Assembly (NCBI GenBank): GCA_937929835.1
Contig: CALFUU010000040.1
Span: 53,979-117,978 of the forward strand
Length of the DNA: 64,000 nt
Origin: an uncultured Saprospiraceae bacterium
Lineage (GTDB): Bacteria; Bacteroidota; Bacteroidia; Chitinophagales; Saprospiraceae
Direction: 5' to 3'
The position numbers and the translations under genes were made by a program. Below are positions 7,497 through 17,030 of this stretch, one piece after another; position 1 is the first letter of the stretch, and each line of letters starts with the position of its first letter. The notes under the pieces were generated by a model, which saw only the letters and a program-made list of their open reading frames with translations, was not told where the DNA came from and searched no databases.

Positions 7497-8789
7497 TTGA
7501 AAATAAATTGGTTTCTTCCTATCCTATTTTTATCTTTTCTTATATCAGCTTGTCTAGAGGCGCCTAACCACTATACACATCTACCACCAGGCAAATGGAG
7601 AGGCATACTCAAACTTACCGATCCAGAACAAAGTCAAAACCTAGCACAGCTTGGTGAAGACCAGAAGATCGTTGACTACTTTGAATTACCCTTCAATATG
7701 TTAGTCGAATATGAAGGTGCAGAGATGAAAGCTTACTTACTCAATGGACCTGAAAAAATCGAAATAGAACATGTCCATCTGGGCAGAGATGCTAGTACAG
7801 CTAAGGATACTCTGATGATGCGCATGACTGCATTTGACACCTATATGGACGGCTTTTATGAGGAGAATACAATAGAAGGTTATTGGGTTGTTAATTACAA
7901 GACAGGCTATAGGATTCCTTATATAATAACTTTTGGAGAAGAACATAGGTTTACAAAAATTCCAGTAGATGACACTGAAGACTTTTCTGGAGATTGGAAA
8001 ATGGTTTTTGATTATGACAAGAACCCTTACACTGGCATAGCTGAATTTACACAGACCCATAATGAACTTAATGGGACTATCAGAACTGAAACAGGTGACT
8101 ACAGGTACCTCCAAGGCAATGCATATGCGGATAAGCTAAGACTTAGTGTATTTGATGGTGCTCACGCCTTTTTGTTTTCGGGCACGCTAGATCAAGATAC
8201 TATCTATGGAGAGTTTAGAAGTGGGAAGCATTACAAAACTAAATGGTATGCTACCAAGGACAAAAAATTTCAGCTAGCCAATCCTAACGAAATGACAAAG
8301 GCTACAATACAAGCTCCTATAGATTTCAGTTATAAAAGTTCTGATGGGACAAACTTTTCACTAAGCAGTCTACCAAGTGATAAATTAACCATTGTTAATA
8401 TTATGGGTACCTGGTGTCCTAATTGTAAAGATGAGATCAACTACTTAAAGGAGTTGAAAGCTACGGGCAAGTATAACCTATCGATTGTCAGTTTAGCCTT
8501 TGAAAGATATAAAGACGAGAGCAAAGCCTTAGAAAAACTCAGAAGTTATAAATCCTCAATGGATGTAGACTGGCCCATAGTCCTAGGAGGCTACGCGGAT
8601 AAGGCTGCTAACTCTGAGCAACTAGAGTTTATAGACAAACTATACTCCTACCCTACAATGTTGATTCTGGATGGAGACAAAGTTATAAAACACATACACA
8701 CAGGGTTTTCTGGACCTGCTACCTCTAAGTACGAAGCATTCAAGTCAGAAATGGATAACTTGCTGACAACATTAAATAAAGAATTATAA
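7497..8789 (+). CDS. TlpA-like thioredoxin-fold lipoprotein
   Basis: This 430-residue lipoprotein uses a TTG start. The start is supported because it yields a signal peptide with lipobox ISAC (Cys19), and no ATG lies before residue 63. An N-terminal beta-rich domain of about 270 residues with no recognised family precedes a thioredoxin-like domain (about 280-425) containing TWCPNC (Cys about 307 and 310). Such proteins are periplasmic-facing thiol-disulfide reductases. It lies 12 bp after the PorP/SprF gene, and its TAA overlaps the next gene's ATG by one base (TAATG), implying translational coupling. Confidence 0.88.
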   Translation: MKINWFLPILFLSFLISACLEAPNHYTHLPPGKWRGILKLTDPEQSQNLAQLGEDQKIVDYFELPFNMLVEYEGAEMKAYLLNGPEKIEIEHVHLGRDASTAKDTLMMRMTAFDTYMDGFYEENTIEGYWVVNYKTGYRIPYIITFGEEHRFTKIPVDDTEDFSGDWKMVFDYDKNPYTGIAEFTQTHNELNGTIRTETGDYRYLQGNAYADKLRLSVFDGAHAFLFSGTLDQDTIYGEFRSGKHYKTKWYATKDKKFQLANPNEMTKATIQAPIDFSYKSSDGTNFSLSSLPSDKLTIVNIMGTWCPNCKDEINYLKELKATGKYNLSIVSLAFERYKDESKALEKLRSYKSSMDVDWPIVLGGYADKAANSEQLEFIDKLYSYPTMLILDGDKVIKHIHTGFSGPATSKYEAFKSEMDNLLTTLNKEL

Positions 8790-9559
8790 TGAAAGCCAAG
8801 ACGGTACTGATCACTGGGGCTACCTCTGGTATAGGTAAAGCAACTGCCAAAAAATTTGCCAAAGCTGGCTATAATTTAATTATCACAGGGAGGAGAAAAG
8901 AGAAACTGGAACAATACGCAGAAAAGCTAGCCTCTAAGTATGTCGTAAAAGTCTTACCGTTAGCCTTCGATCTGCGTAAGGTATCTGAAGTCAAAAAGGC
9001 TATAAAATCACTCGGTAAATCTTGGGTCAAAATTGATATACTCATCAATAATGCTGGACTAGCAAAGGGCTTTGACCCTATCCACGAAGGCCACATAGAA
9101 GACTGGGAGTTAATGATAGACACCAATCTCAAAGGTCTGCTTTATATGACGAGGATGATTGCGCCAAAGATGGTAAAAGCCAAATCTGGTCACATTATCA
9201 ATGTAGCTTCCACAGCAGGTAAGGAGGTCTATCCCAACGGAAATGTCTATTGTGCATCAAAGCACGCTGTCGATGCACTCACAAAAGCCATGCGCATAGA
9301 TCTATATAAGCACGGTATACGTGTAGGGCAAGTGGCTCCAGGGCACGTGGAGTCTACAGAATTTGCGCTGGTTAGATTTGATGGAGATAGAGAAAGATCT
9401 AAAATCTACGATGACTTTGTACCTACTAACTCAAAAGACATAGCCAATGTCATCTACTTTATGGCCAGCCAGCCAGCACATGTCAACATTCAAGATATAC
9501 TTGTTATGGGCACACAACAGGCCAGCAGTTTATTTATCAATCGCTCTGGGAGAAAATAA
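8789..9559 (+). CDS. SDR-family NAD(P)-dependent oxidoreductase (YdfG-like)
   Basis: This 256-residue classical short-chain dehydrogenase has the cofactor motif TGATSGIG (9-16), NNAG (87-90), catalytic Ser about 141, and YCASK with Tyr154 and Lys158. The GRR after the second strand suggests NADP preference. Overall form resembles the YdfG 3-hydroxy-acid dehydrogenase group, but the substrate is not certain. It overlaps the TlpA-like gene by one base and ends 2 bp from the convergent thioesterase gene. Confidence 0.92.
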   Translation: MKAKTVLITGATSGIGKATAKKFAKAGYNLIITGRRKEKLEQYAEKLASKYVVKVLPLAFDLRKVSEVKKAIKSLGKSWVKIDILINNAGLAKGFDPIHEGHIEDWELMIDTNLKGLLYMTRMIAPKMVKAKSGHIINVASTAGKEVYPNGNVYCASKHAVDALTKAMRIDLYKHGIRVGQVAPGHVESTEFALVRFDGDRERSKIYDDFVPTNSKDIANVIYFMASQPAHVNIQDILVMGTQQASSLFINRSGRK

Positions 9560-9561
9560 GC

Positions 9562-10077
9562 TTACAACTTATCAAAGAAAGCACGCAGGTCTGTAGCATC
9601 TTTGGGCTGCATGCGACCACCCAAAATCAGACGCAACTCTCGGCGTCTTATGGCACTTTCATACAGCCTTTTTTCTTCTTCAGTTTGGGGAATTAGAGGA
9701 GGAACTTGCTGAGGCAGTCTGGTTTCATCACTTAAGGCGACGAAGGTCATATAGGCGTGATTAGACTTCATTCTATTCTTACCCTTGATGTTAGATACAT
9801 GTACTTCTAGATACACCTCTACCGATGTCGTAAAGGCTCTTGTTACGGTTGCTGTTAGGGTAATCACATCACCAACCTTAATTGGAGCAGAAAATGAAAT
9901 GTGATCTACCGAGGCTGTCACTACATGGGCTTCACAATGCTTACCAGCACATATACCACCTGCTATGTCCATCCACCGCATCAGATTGCCACCCATCAGA
10001 TTGCCCAATGGATTAGCATCATTAGGCATTATCATTTCGGTCATTATGGTTCTACTTTCTGCTACACTTTTTTCCAT
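9562..10077 (-). CDS. Acyl-CoA thioesterase, hotdog fold (BACH/YciA type)
   Basis: This 171-residue hotdog-fold hydrolase of acyl-CoA has the family core NPLGNLMGGNLMRWMDIAG (around residues 20-40, with the catalytic acidic residue in MDIAG), then VTASVDHISFSAPIKVGD and NHAYMTFVA. It probably controls free acyl-CoA levels or fatty-acid release. It lies 3 bp downstream of lipB on the same strand, so lipB and this gene form an operon. Confidence 0.93.
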   Translation of the reverse strand: MEKSVAESRTIMTEMIMPNDANPLGNLMGGNLMRWMDIAGGICAGKHCEAHVVTASVDHISFSAPIKVGDVITLTATVTRAFTTSVEVYLEVHVSNIKGKNRMKSNHAYMTFVALSDETRLPQQVPPLIPQTEEEKRLYESAIRRRELRLILGGRMQPKDATDLRAFFDKL

Positions 10078-10080
10078 TTT

Positions 10081-10812
10081 TTACTTTAGTAGTTTAAGAT
10101 TAAACACCAGTTTTAGTTTTTCCAATAAGATAGGTCTCACCTCTGCTATACTTATGTCTCTTCCTATTTCCTTAGACAAGGAAGTGACAGATTTATCACG
10201 ATCAGCTATGCCACAAGGGATAATATTATCAAAGTGTGAGAGATCCGAACTTACATTGAAGCCGAAACCGTGTAAACTCACCCACCGACTAAGATGCACA
10301 CCTATTGCACAAATTTTTCTCATTCCTTGATTATCCATTAACCAGACACCTGTAAGACCTGTTACACGAACCGGATCTAAACCGTACTCTCTCAATACAA
10401 GAATAATTGCCAGCTCAATATTGCTCACATATCGATGGATATCTCTATACAATAACTCCAAATCAAAAATCAGATAGCCAGTAATCTGACCAGGTCCATG
10501 ATAAGTTATGTCTCCGCCTCTATTGATATCAAATAACTCAAATCCATCTTCTTGCAACTGTGATTCAGACTTAATTATATTTTGTCTTTTTGCACTGGTA
10601 CCAAGCGTATAGACTGGCAAATGTTCGCATATGACAATATGGTTTAAGATGGAAGAGTTACTTTTATCATAGTTTTGTTGGGCGCTTTTCTGATTCTTCA
10701 ACTGATTATGGAGTGTCATCTGAAAGTCCCATACGGATTGATAGGAAACATCAGATATCAGATGGATCTGCGTATTAATTAAACTTTTAGTGCTTTCTTG
10801 TTTTAATTGCAT
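10081..10812 (-). CDS. lipB: Octanoyl-[acyl carrier protein]:protein transferase LipB
   Basis: LipB moves octanoyl groups from acyl carrier protein to lipoyl domains, the first step of lipoate assembly. The 243-residue protein shows RGGDITYHGPGQ (98-109), the catalytic Lys166 in KICAIGV, and Cys200 in IIPCGI. Residues 40-55 form an unusual low-complexity insertion rich in Gln, Ser and Asn. The ATG is directly abutted by the divergent thioredoxin-dockerin ATG (sequence CATATG), leaving no intergenic DNA. The thioesterase gene follows 3 bp after the stop. Confidence 0.95.
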   Translation of the reverse strand: MQLKQESTKSLINTQIHLISDVSYQSVWDFQMTLHNQLKNQKSAQQNYDKSNSSILNHIVICEHLPVYTLGTSAKRQNIIKSESQLQEDGFELFDINRGGDITYHGPGQITGYLIFDLELLYRDIHRYVSNIELAIILVLREYGLDPVRVTGLTGVWLMDNQGMRKICAIGVHLSRWVSLHGFGFNVSSDLSHFDNIIPCGIADRDKSVTSLSKEIGRDISIAEVRPILLEKLKLVFNLKLLK

Positions 10813-11838
10813 ATGATGAAGACGGTAATCCTTTTGCTTTCAATTTTCGGTTTTTCTGGTGTCCTTGTTTCACAAAATACAGTTCCAGATTTCACTGTGA
10901 CAGACTCAGATGGGATAGAACACACTCTTTATAGGGATTACTTGGACAAAGGTATCACTGTTGGCATTAAGTTGTTTTTTGTCAATTGTCCACCCTGCAA
11001 CTTTGATGCTCCAAAGATTCAGACCCTCTATGAAGAGTGGGGCGCAGGCCAGGCAGACGTACAAATTTTTGAATTAACAATTAGCAGTGATAATGATGCT
11101 GCTGTCAATGGGTATAAGGCTATGCACGGCCTTACTTTTCCAAGTGTCAGCACTGAAGGTGGCGCCTCACAGACTGTACAACCTTATATAAATGGAGATT
11201 TTGGAGCTTTCTTTGGAACCCCGGGCTATTTTGTCATTGCCCCAGATGGTACGGCAACTGCAACGGGTGGTGGAACGAGCTCGCGTATACCCAACTTTGA
11301 CGCAGGCATCAATGCAACTGGGGCAACAGGAATTGTGCCACCACAACCAGATCCAGCTATATTCAATCTATCTATAGAAGATTCCTTTGGCGCTGTCGTT
11401 GAAGATGTAGAGATTCAACTTATATCAGCATCAAATCCAAGTCTCAGCTATGATATTGATTTAGATAATCAACAAATTGTTATACAAGATCTAAATCAGC
11501 AGTTTCCCGGTATTGACGACCCTATTCTCAGATTGTCGAAATCTGATGATATAAGAGGAAAACTTACCCCTTTGGACATTCTTCTCATTAGAAAACACAT
11601 CCTGGGTCTCATTCCTCTTGAAGATGAGGCACTTTTATTGGCAGCGGATACAAATGGAGATGGAAGTATAAATCCACTCGATATGTTGGTCCTCCAAAAG
11701 GTGATTTTGGGTCTATTTAGTGAGTTCCCAATACCTAGTCATCGCTTTACACCTAATGAATTCCCACTGCAAGTGACGCCTGGCTTGCAAAATATTGAGA
11801 TAAAAGCCTCAAAAACAGGCGATCTGAATGGTTTTTAG
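10813..11838 (+). CDS. Secreted thioredoxin-like protein with dockerin-type repeats
   Basis: This 341-residue exported protein has a signal peptide (about 1-21, ending VSQ). An AhpC/TSA-thioredoxin domain (about 24-160) carries NCPPC with Cys59 and Cys62. A dockerin-like pair of segments follows (about 250-310), including ADTNGDGSINPLDMLVLQKVILG. It stops right after KTGDLNGF, where related Bacteroidota proteins as I recall them continue into further domains and a T9SS tail, so it may be truncated. In-frame starts are a TTG at 10807 and ATGs at 10813 and 10816; the ATG at 10813 is chosen. Head-to-head with lipB. Confidence 0.8.
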   Translation: MMKTVILLLSIFGFSGVLVSQNTVPDFTVTDSDGIEHTLYRDYLDKGITVGIKLFFVNCPPCNFDAPKIQTLYEEWGAGQADVQIFELTISSDNDAAVNGYKAMHGLTFPSVSTEGGASQTVQPYINGDFGAFFGTPGYFVIAPDGTATATGGGTSSRIPNFDAGINATGATGIVPPQPDPAIFNLSIEDSFGAVVEDVEIQLISASNPSLSYDIDLDNQQIVIQDLNQQFPGIDDPILRLSKSDDIRGKLTPLDILLIRKHILGLIPLEDEALLLAADTNGDGSINPLDMLVLQKVILGLFSEFPIPSHRFTPNEFPLQVTPGLQNIEIKASKTGDLNGF

Positions 11839-12133
11839 TCTCTTTAACCTTTCAATTCCAAGTATTTCATCTCCTAACATTGATGTTATTGGTCTGATAG
11901 ACTAACTTCGCATTAAGATATTCTGTAATGTATAAGTTACAGATTATCATCCATTCGCAAGCAGTAAGTTAGAAATTAAGGCTAAAGTTTAGTGCTTTGA
12001 TCTTGTCTTTGAAAGATTTAACATTTAATTCAGAGACCAGTAGAAGCGTTTTTCTATTAACAGACGTATTCCGTGTGGAAACCGACGCTGAGCCCCTATC
12101 ATTTTAATAACAAACAAGTTTTTCAAAATTTCT
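11839..12133. other. Gene-free 295-bp gap
   Basis: The gap lies between the thioredoxin-dockerin gene and the giant surface-protein gene. It presumably carries the promoter of the latter, but no TAnnTTTG box near the start and no terminator hairpin could be recognised. Confidence 0.6.
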
Positions 12134-15100
12134 ATGATGAAAATTTTCACATCTAGTGTATTGGTAGTTCTTATGAGCTTATTCATAACGGCTGGCAATC
12201 TTTACAGTTTTGGACACGATGATAATTTCTGCTTTGATGCAGATGTAGCGGAAGCTCAGATGGACTTTGAAGCTATGTGCCTTACTGCTCCCTTTATTAT
12301 GTGCCCTTCAACTTATTTGGGTTGTCCGAATGATAACACCAGCCCTACGACAACAGGCCAGGCAACAGCAACACCTGGAGACCCTAACTGTCCTCAACCT
12401 TCTCTTACTTTCACTGATGTTATTGTCACCAATACACCCTGTCTGAGAGTAATTCATAGAACCTGGGAAGCAGGCTATACTGGTGCGGCAAACCTAAAGC
12501 TTCACTCATCTTGTCAGCAAACACTTTTCTTAGAGGATACAACAGCTCCTGTTATATCCAATTGTCCAAGTAATGTCAACGTTAATCTTCAGAACAACTG
12601 TTCTGGCATAGCTACTTGGTCTATACCGACTGCTGCAGATAACTGTGGAATACAATCCTTTACTACGACACATTTTAGTGGTACAGCATTTCCAACTGGA
12701 ACAACAACGGTTACCTACACGGCAACTGATAATTGCGGATTCCAATCTGTATGTTCATTTGATGTAACGGTGTCTGGCTCTTGCTGTACAGGTCCTAGCA
12801 TTACTTGCCCAGCCAACTATACAGCGTGTGGTGGTTCTACTGTACCAAGTGTAACAGGCGTAGCAACAGGAACAAATGCCGACCCAGCTTCTTGTGGAGC
12901 GGTTAATATCATTTTTACCGATGTAGTTAATTCTACAAGTTCTTGTGGATCATCTATTACGAGAACTTGGGTGGCAAGTGACGGTACAGCTTCTGCAAGC
13001 TGTGTCCAAACAATTAATACAGCTGATAATAACATTCCTGTCATATCTAATTTTCCATCGGATATGACTTTTACAGGAAATGGATCTAACTGTTCTGTAC
13101 CAGTAACTTGGTCTGAACCAATAGCCACAGATAATTGTGGAATAGCCTCATTTTCTTCAAACTTACAAAGCGGAAATGTATTTAGTCAAGGATCTACTTT
13201 AGTAACTTATACTGCGGTCGACAATTGTGGAAATCAAACTACAGCAGCTTTTCAAGTAACTGTAAATTGTACACAACCTTGTAATACAAATCCAACAATT
13301 AACTGCCCAAGTACATTTACGGCTTGTCCAGGATCTGGGGTACCTACTCTACTCACCTCTGGTACAGCAACAGCAACTACTTCTGGCGGTTGCACTGGCA
13401 CACCGATCATTACCCATACTGACGTCATCAATGGTACAGGAGGTGGCACGTGCGCAGGCTCACAACAAATACTCAGAACATTTACAGCTACAGATCCTAA
13501 TAACGCTTCATTGAGTTCTAGTTGTTCTCAAGCAATAAACCTAATCGATACACAAGGACCTACCATAGTAGGTATGCCAAGTAATATGACCGTTAGTGGT
13601 AACGGTGCAGGTTGTGCAGTTCCAGTTACATGGACAGTACCTACTGCGACGGATAACTGTGGATTGTCATCATTGACATCTAACTTCTCTCCAGGTAATG
13701 TATTCTCATCAGGGTCTACTCTAGTGACGTATACAGCGGTAGATAACTGCGGTAATGTTAATACACTTTCATTTACGATAACCGTTAACTGTATTAATCT
13801 TACTTGTAACACACCACCATCTATTTCTTGTCCAAGTACTTACAGTGCTTGTCCGACAAATAGTGTTCCTGGACCTAGTATAACAGGTACAGCGACAGCA
13901 ACGGCGACAGGTGCAAATTGTGGTACACCTACAATTACATTCAATGACATCATATCAGGATCGGGATCTTGTGCAGCATCTATGGTTGTACAAAGAACAT
14001 GGACGGCAACTGAGCCTAGCTCAGGACAGACGGCTTCTTGTGTTCAAATGTTGAACTTGGTTGATAATACAAATCCTTTTTTCCAAAATTTCTGTCCTAA
14101 TCCAATTACATTATCAGGTACTGGATCTAACTGCTCTGCAGTAGCAGTATGGGCTGCACCAACAGCTGCAGACAACTGTTCTTCAGTATCTATTAGCAGT
14201 ACACACAATAGTGGTACTAACTTTGGACAAGGTTCTACCTTAGTAACTTATACCGCTACAGACAACTGTGGCAACAGCAGCACATGCGCATTTAATGTTA
14301 CAGTTAATTGTGCTACTTGTAATACGAATCCAGTGATCTCTTGTCCATCTAGTGTTACTGCTTGTATAGGTTCTAGCTCTAGTCCTAGCTTGACAGGAAC
14401 CGCAACAGCTAATGGTGGGGCTAATTGCCCAGCACCTTCTGTGACTTTCTCTGATTCCACTATTGGGTCTGGTAGTTGTGGAGGCTCAGTTATTACAAGA
14501 ACATGGACAGCTACTTATGCAGGCGTAAGCGGTTACTCTGCTTCTTGTGTACAAAGTATCAACCTAATAGATCAGACTAATCCTGTAATTACTGGATGCC
14601 CATCAAATCTAACGGTAACAAGTACGACAACACCTGTAACTTGGGTAGTACCGACAGCAACAGACAATTGCAGTGTACCTACATTAAGCACTACACATAA
14701 CTCAGGATCTACTTTCCCACAAGGCACGACAACGGTTACATATACAGCAAATGATGGTTGTGGAAACGCAGCGACTTGTTCTTTCACTGTGACTGTAGAA
14801 TTACCACAAGGTGGATTTGCATCTTGTCCGAGTGATATCGTTATCGATTGTAACACAACAGGTGGATCAGTCGCAACTTGGTCAACACCAACTTACAATG
14901 GTGCATGTAGTTCTTGTGATGGAGGTCAGCACATTTCTGGGTTTATATATATGGGCTCATTTAATGGTAGTCAATATTACTGCTCACTTAGCCCAGCTAC
15001 ATTCCCGAGTGCAAAGTCAATCGCATCAAGCCACGGAGGGTACTTAGCAGATGTAAACTCAGCTGAAGAAAACGCTTACCTAGCAAATCAGTTACAAATA

Positions 15101-16858
15101 AACTCTGCTTGGATAGGTCTGAATGATTATGAAAATGAAGGCACCTTCACTTGGTGCAGTGGGGCTCCTTTTGGAAGCTACACGAACTGGTATCCTGGAC
15201 AACCAAATAATTTCAATGGAAACCAAGATTTTGTAGAAATGTTGGCTGATGGAACTTGGAATGACCAGTACAATAATTTTGCTTTAGAGTTTATAATGGA
15301 GATTCCATGTTCATTTATAACACAGACACAAGGGCCTGCACCTGGAACACAATTACAGAGTGGCACTTATCCTGTGACATATACACTTCAAGATGCTTGT
15401 GGCACATTTGCCACATGTAACTTTAATGTAACTGTCAATTCAGGTTTATCAATTACTTGTCCAGATAATATTCACATTGATGCTTCAGATCCTGCAGGAG
15501 CAGTTTGTACTTGGAATGAGCCTACAGCACATTCTTGTTGTTCTAACTGTTCTAATACTGGCGGATCTATTCCAGGATTTATTTATATGGGTAGTCAAAA
15601 TGGTTCACACTATTATTGTTCTCTTGCTCCGGCAAGTTGGGCCACTGCCAATCAAAATTGTATAGCACTAGGTGGTAATCTTGCTGTTATAAATAATGCA
15701 AGTGAAAACGCATTCTTAGCCAATGGCCTACAAGCTACTGCGGCTTGGATAGGTGCAACAGATATGAACAGCGAAGGAAACTTCCAGTGGGTAGATGGTA
15801 CACCATTTAGTTATACCAACTGGTATGTCGGTCAACCAAACAATTATAATGGCAACCAAGACCACCTAGAATTGCTAAAGAGTGGAGAGTGGAATGATCA
15901 ATATGGTTCTGTTTCTCTAGAGTACATCTTAGAGGTTTCTAATTGTATCACAACGACACAGACCGCAGGTCCAGTCTCAGGTACAGTCTGCCCTCCAGGA
16001 TCACATACTGTTAGTTACACAGTACAAGATGGTTGTGGCAATGTAGAGACTTGTTCATTTAATATTACAGTAACGGCACCGGCACCACCATCTGGAAGTC
16101 ACTGTACATCTAGTGGAGCCTTTTCTAATAATAGTTACATACATTCTGCGGCATTTAATACCATCCACAACATTTCTGGAAATAATAACGGTTATGCAGA
16201 CTTTACGAATCAATGTACGACTGTAGCGGCAGGTTCTGTGTATCCTTTACAATTGACACCAGGCTATGGTAGTGCCTCTCCTGTCAAGGTCTATTGGACT
16301 TGCTGGATTGATTACAATATGGACGGTGACTTCGATGACAACTACGAATTTGTAGCCTATGGATGTGGTGCTAAGACACTGTCTGGTTCTATAACAATAC
16401 CTTATGCAGTATGGAATGGTACTACGAGAATGAGGTGCATCATGAAGGTAGGTGGCTATGCTACGGACCCTTGTGCACAGTACCAATACGGAGAAACGGA
16501 AGATTACTGCGTTACGATTACGGGTGCTGATATTATAGGTCAACAAGGGCAAGATCTAGAACTGAGAAATTCACCTTGGGCAGATGCTCTAGAATTGAAG
16601 CCTACTGTATCGGATGACAACTATGCTACTATCTATCCTAATCCAGTCAATGAGGTAATGACCTTAGAACTAGGTAATGTCGATATGATTAAAGCAGTCG
16701 GTATCTACAGTATAGATGGCAGAAGAGTTATGACACTCAATAATGTTAAAGAATTTAATGAAGTGAATGTATCTGACTTGCAAGGCGGCATATATATGCT
16801 CAATGCAACATATGAAGACGGTACGGAAATCACTGAAAGGATTATTGTTCAACATTAA
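12134..16858 (+). CDS. Giant secreted HYR / C-type lectin / GEVED protein with T9SS sorting domain
   Basis: This 1574-residue exported protein has a signal peptide (about 1-27). Five composite repeats of about 165 residues (57-889) each pair a Cys-rich unit (CPS...C...RTWTAT...ASCVQ) with a HYR domain (TDNCG...TTVTYTATDNCG). Two further HYR domains (about 896-1102 and 1107-1316) each carry an inserted C-type lectin-like domain (about 935-1059 and 1147-1270) with WIG, GQPNN and WND motifs. A GEVED domain (about 1322-1466, with WIDYNMDGDF and GETEDYC) and a T9SS type A sorting domain (about 1501-1574, IYPNPVNEVM) follow. It is likely a cell-surface adhesin or carbohydrate-binding protein. A strong terminator follows. 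Confidence 0.93.
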   Translation: MMKIFTSSVLVVLMSLFITAGNLYSFGHDDNFCFDADVAEAQMDFEAMCLTAPFIMCPSTYLGCPNDNTSPTTTGQATATPGDPNCPQPSLTFTDVIVTNTPCLRVIHRTWEAGYTGAANLKLHSSCQQTLFLEDTTAPVISNCPSNVNVNLQNNCSGIATWSIPTAADNCGIQSFTTTHFSGTAFPTGTTTVTYTATDNCGFQSVCSFDVTVSGSCCTGPSITCPANYTACGGSTVPSVTGVATGTNADPASCGAVNIIFTDVVNSTSSCGSSITRTWVASDGTASASCVQTINTADNNIPVISNFPSDMTFTGNGSNCSVPVTWSEPIATDNCGIASFSSNLQSGNVFSQGSTLVTYTAVDNCGNQTTAAFQVTVNCTQPCNTNPTINCPSTFTACPGSGVPTLLTSGTATATTSGGCTGTPIITHTDVINGTGGGTCAGSQQILRTFTATDPNNASLSSSCSQAINLIDTQGPTIVGMPSNMTVSGNGAGCAVPVTWTVPTATDNCGLSSLTSNFSPGNVFSSGSTLVTYTAVDNCGNVNTLSFTITVNCINLTCNTPPSISCPSTYSACPTNSVPGPSITGTATATATGANCGTPTITFNDIISGSGSCAASMVVQRTWTATEPSSGQTASCVQMLNLVDNTNPFFQNFCPNPITLSGTGSNCSAVAVWAAPTAADNCSSVSISSTHNSGTNFGQGSTLVTYTATDNCGNSSTCAFNVTVNCATCNTNPVISCPSSVTACIGSSSSPSLTGTATANGGANCPAPSVTFSDSTIGSGSCGGSVITRTWTATYAGVSGYSASCVQSINLIDQTNPVITGCPSNLTVTSTTTPVTWVVPTATDNCSVPTLSTTHNSGSTFPQGTTTVTYTANDGCGNAATCSFTVTVELPQGGFASCPSDIVIDCNTTGGSVATWSTPTYNGACSSCDGGQHISGFIYMGSFNGSQYYCSLSPATFPSAKSIASSHGGYLADVNSAEENAYLANQLQINSAWIGLNDYENEGTFTWCSGAPFGSYTNWYPGQPNNFNGNQDFVEMLADGTWNDQYNNFALEFIMEIPCSFITQTQGPAPGTQLQSGTYPVTYTLQDACGTFATCNFNVTVNSGLSITCPDNIHIDASDPAGAVCTWNEPTAHSCCSNCSNTGGSIPGFIYMGSQNGSHYYCSLAPASWATANQNCIALGGNLAVINNASENAFLANGLQATAAWIGATDMNSEGNFQWVDGTPFSYTNWYVGQPNNYNGNQDHLELLKSGEWNDQYGSVSLEYILEVSNCITTTQTAGPVSGTVCPPGSHTVSYTVQDGCGNVETCSFNITVTAPAPPSGSHCTSSGAFSNNSYIHSAAFNTIHNISGNNNGYADFTNQCTTVAAGSVYPLQLTPGYGSASPVKVYWTCWIDYNMDGDFDDNYEFVAYGCGAKTLSGSITIPYAVWNGTTRMRCIMKVGGYATDPCAQYQYGETEDYCVTITGADIIGQQGQDLELRNSPWADALELKPTVSDDNYATIYPNPVNEVMTLELGNVDMIKAVGIYSIDGRRVMTLNNVKEFNEVNVSDLQGGIYMLNATYEDGTEITERIIVQH
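12303..14806 (+). repeat. Five tandem composite repeats of about 500 bp
   Basis: The repeat is visible in protein and DNA: five successive units, each ending in a HYR domain with recurring phrases such as GGATCTAC, ACTTATAC and GATAACTGTGG. Units begin near 12303, 12801, 13303, 13831 and 14339. The DNA copies are clearly diverged, so the array is old rather than a recent expansion. Confidence 0.8.
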
Positions 16859-16880
16859 TCGAAAGTGAAATAAAAAAGAA

Positions 16881-16914
16881 GCCGATCAGTTAGTTCTGGT
16901 CGGCTTTTTTGTTT
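16881..16914. terminator. Terminator after the giant surface-protein gene
   Basis: GCCGATCAG at 16881-16889 pairs with CTGGTCGGC at 16896-16904 around a 6-nt loop, followed by six T. An A-rich run precedes the stem, so it could also act on the other strand. Confidence 0.92.
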
Positions 16915-17000
16915 TGACACGCTGTTGATGCAAATATGATGCACGATTATTGGCATTTTGTATGTTAGGAAATCCTGAGATTTAGGAAGCTAGATTCGCC

Positions 17001-17008
17001 TATATTTG
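17001..17008 (+). promoter_or_regulatory. -7 box for the hydrolase-parA-parB unit
   Basis: TATATTTG is an exact TAnnTTTG match, 22 bp before the ATG at 17031. No good TTG lies at the -33 distance. Confidence 0.55.
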
Positions 17009-17030
17009 TCCACTATTCAGACTACAATTA

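Noticed and set aside
12303-14806. CRISPR-like direct repeats
   Set aside because: The repeats are about 500 bp, translate in frame as protein domains, and have no uniform spacers.
12530-14856. Several long antisense frames inside the giant surface-protein gene
   Set aside because: They mirror the repeated Thr/Ser/Cys/Gly codons of the real gene and recur with each repeat, so they are shadows.
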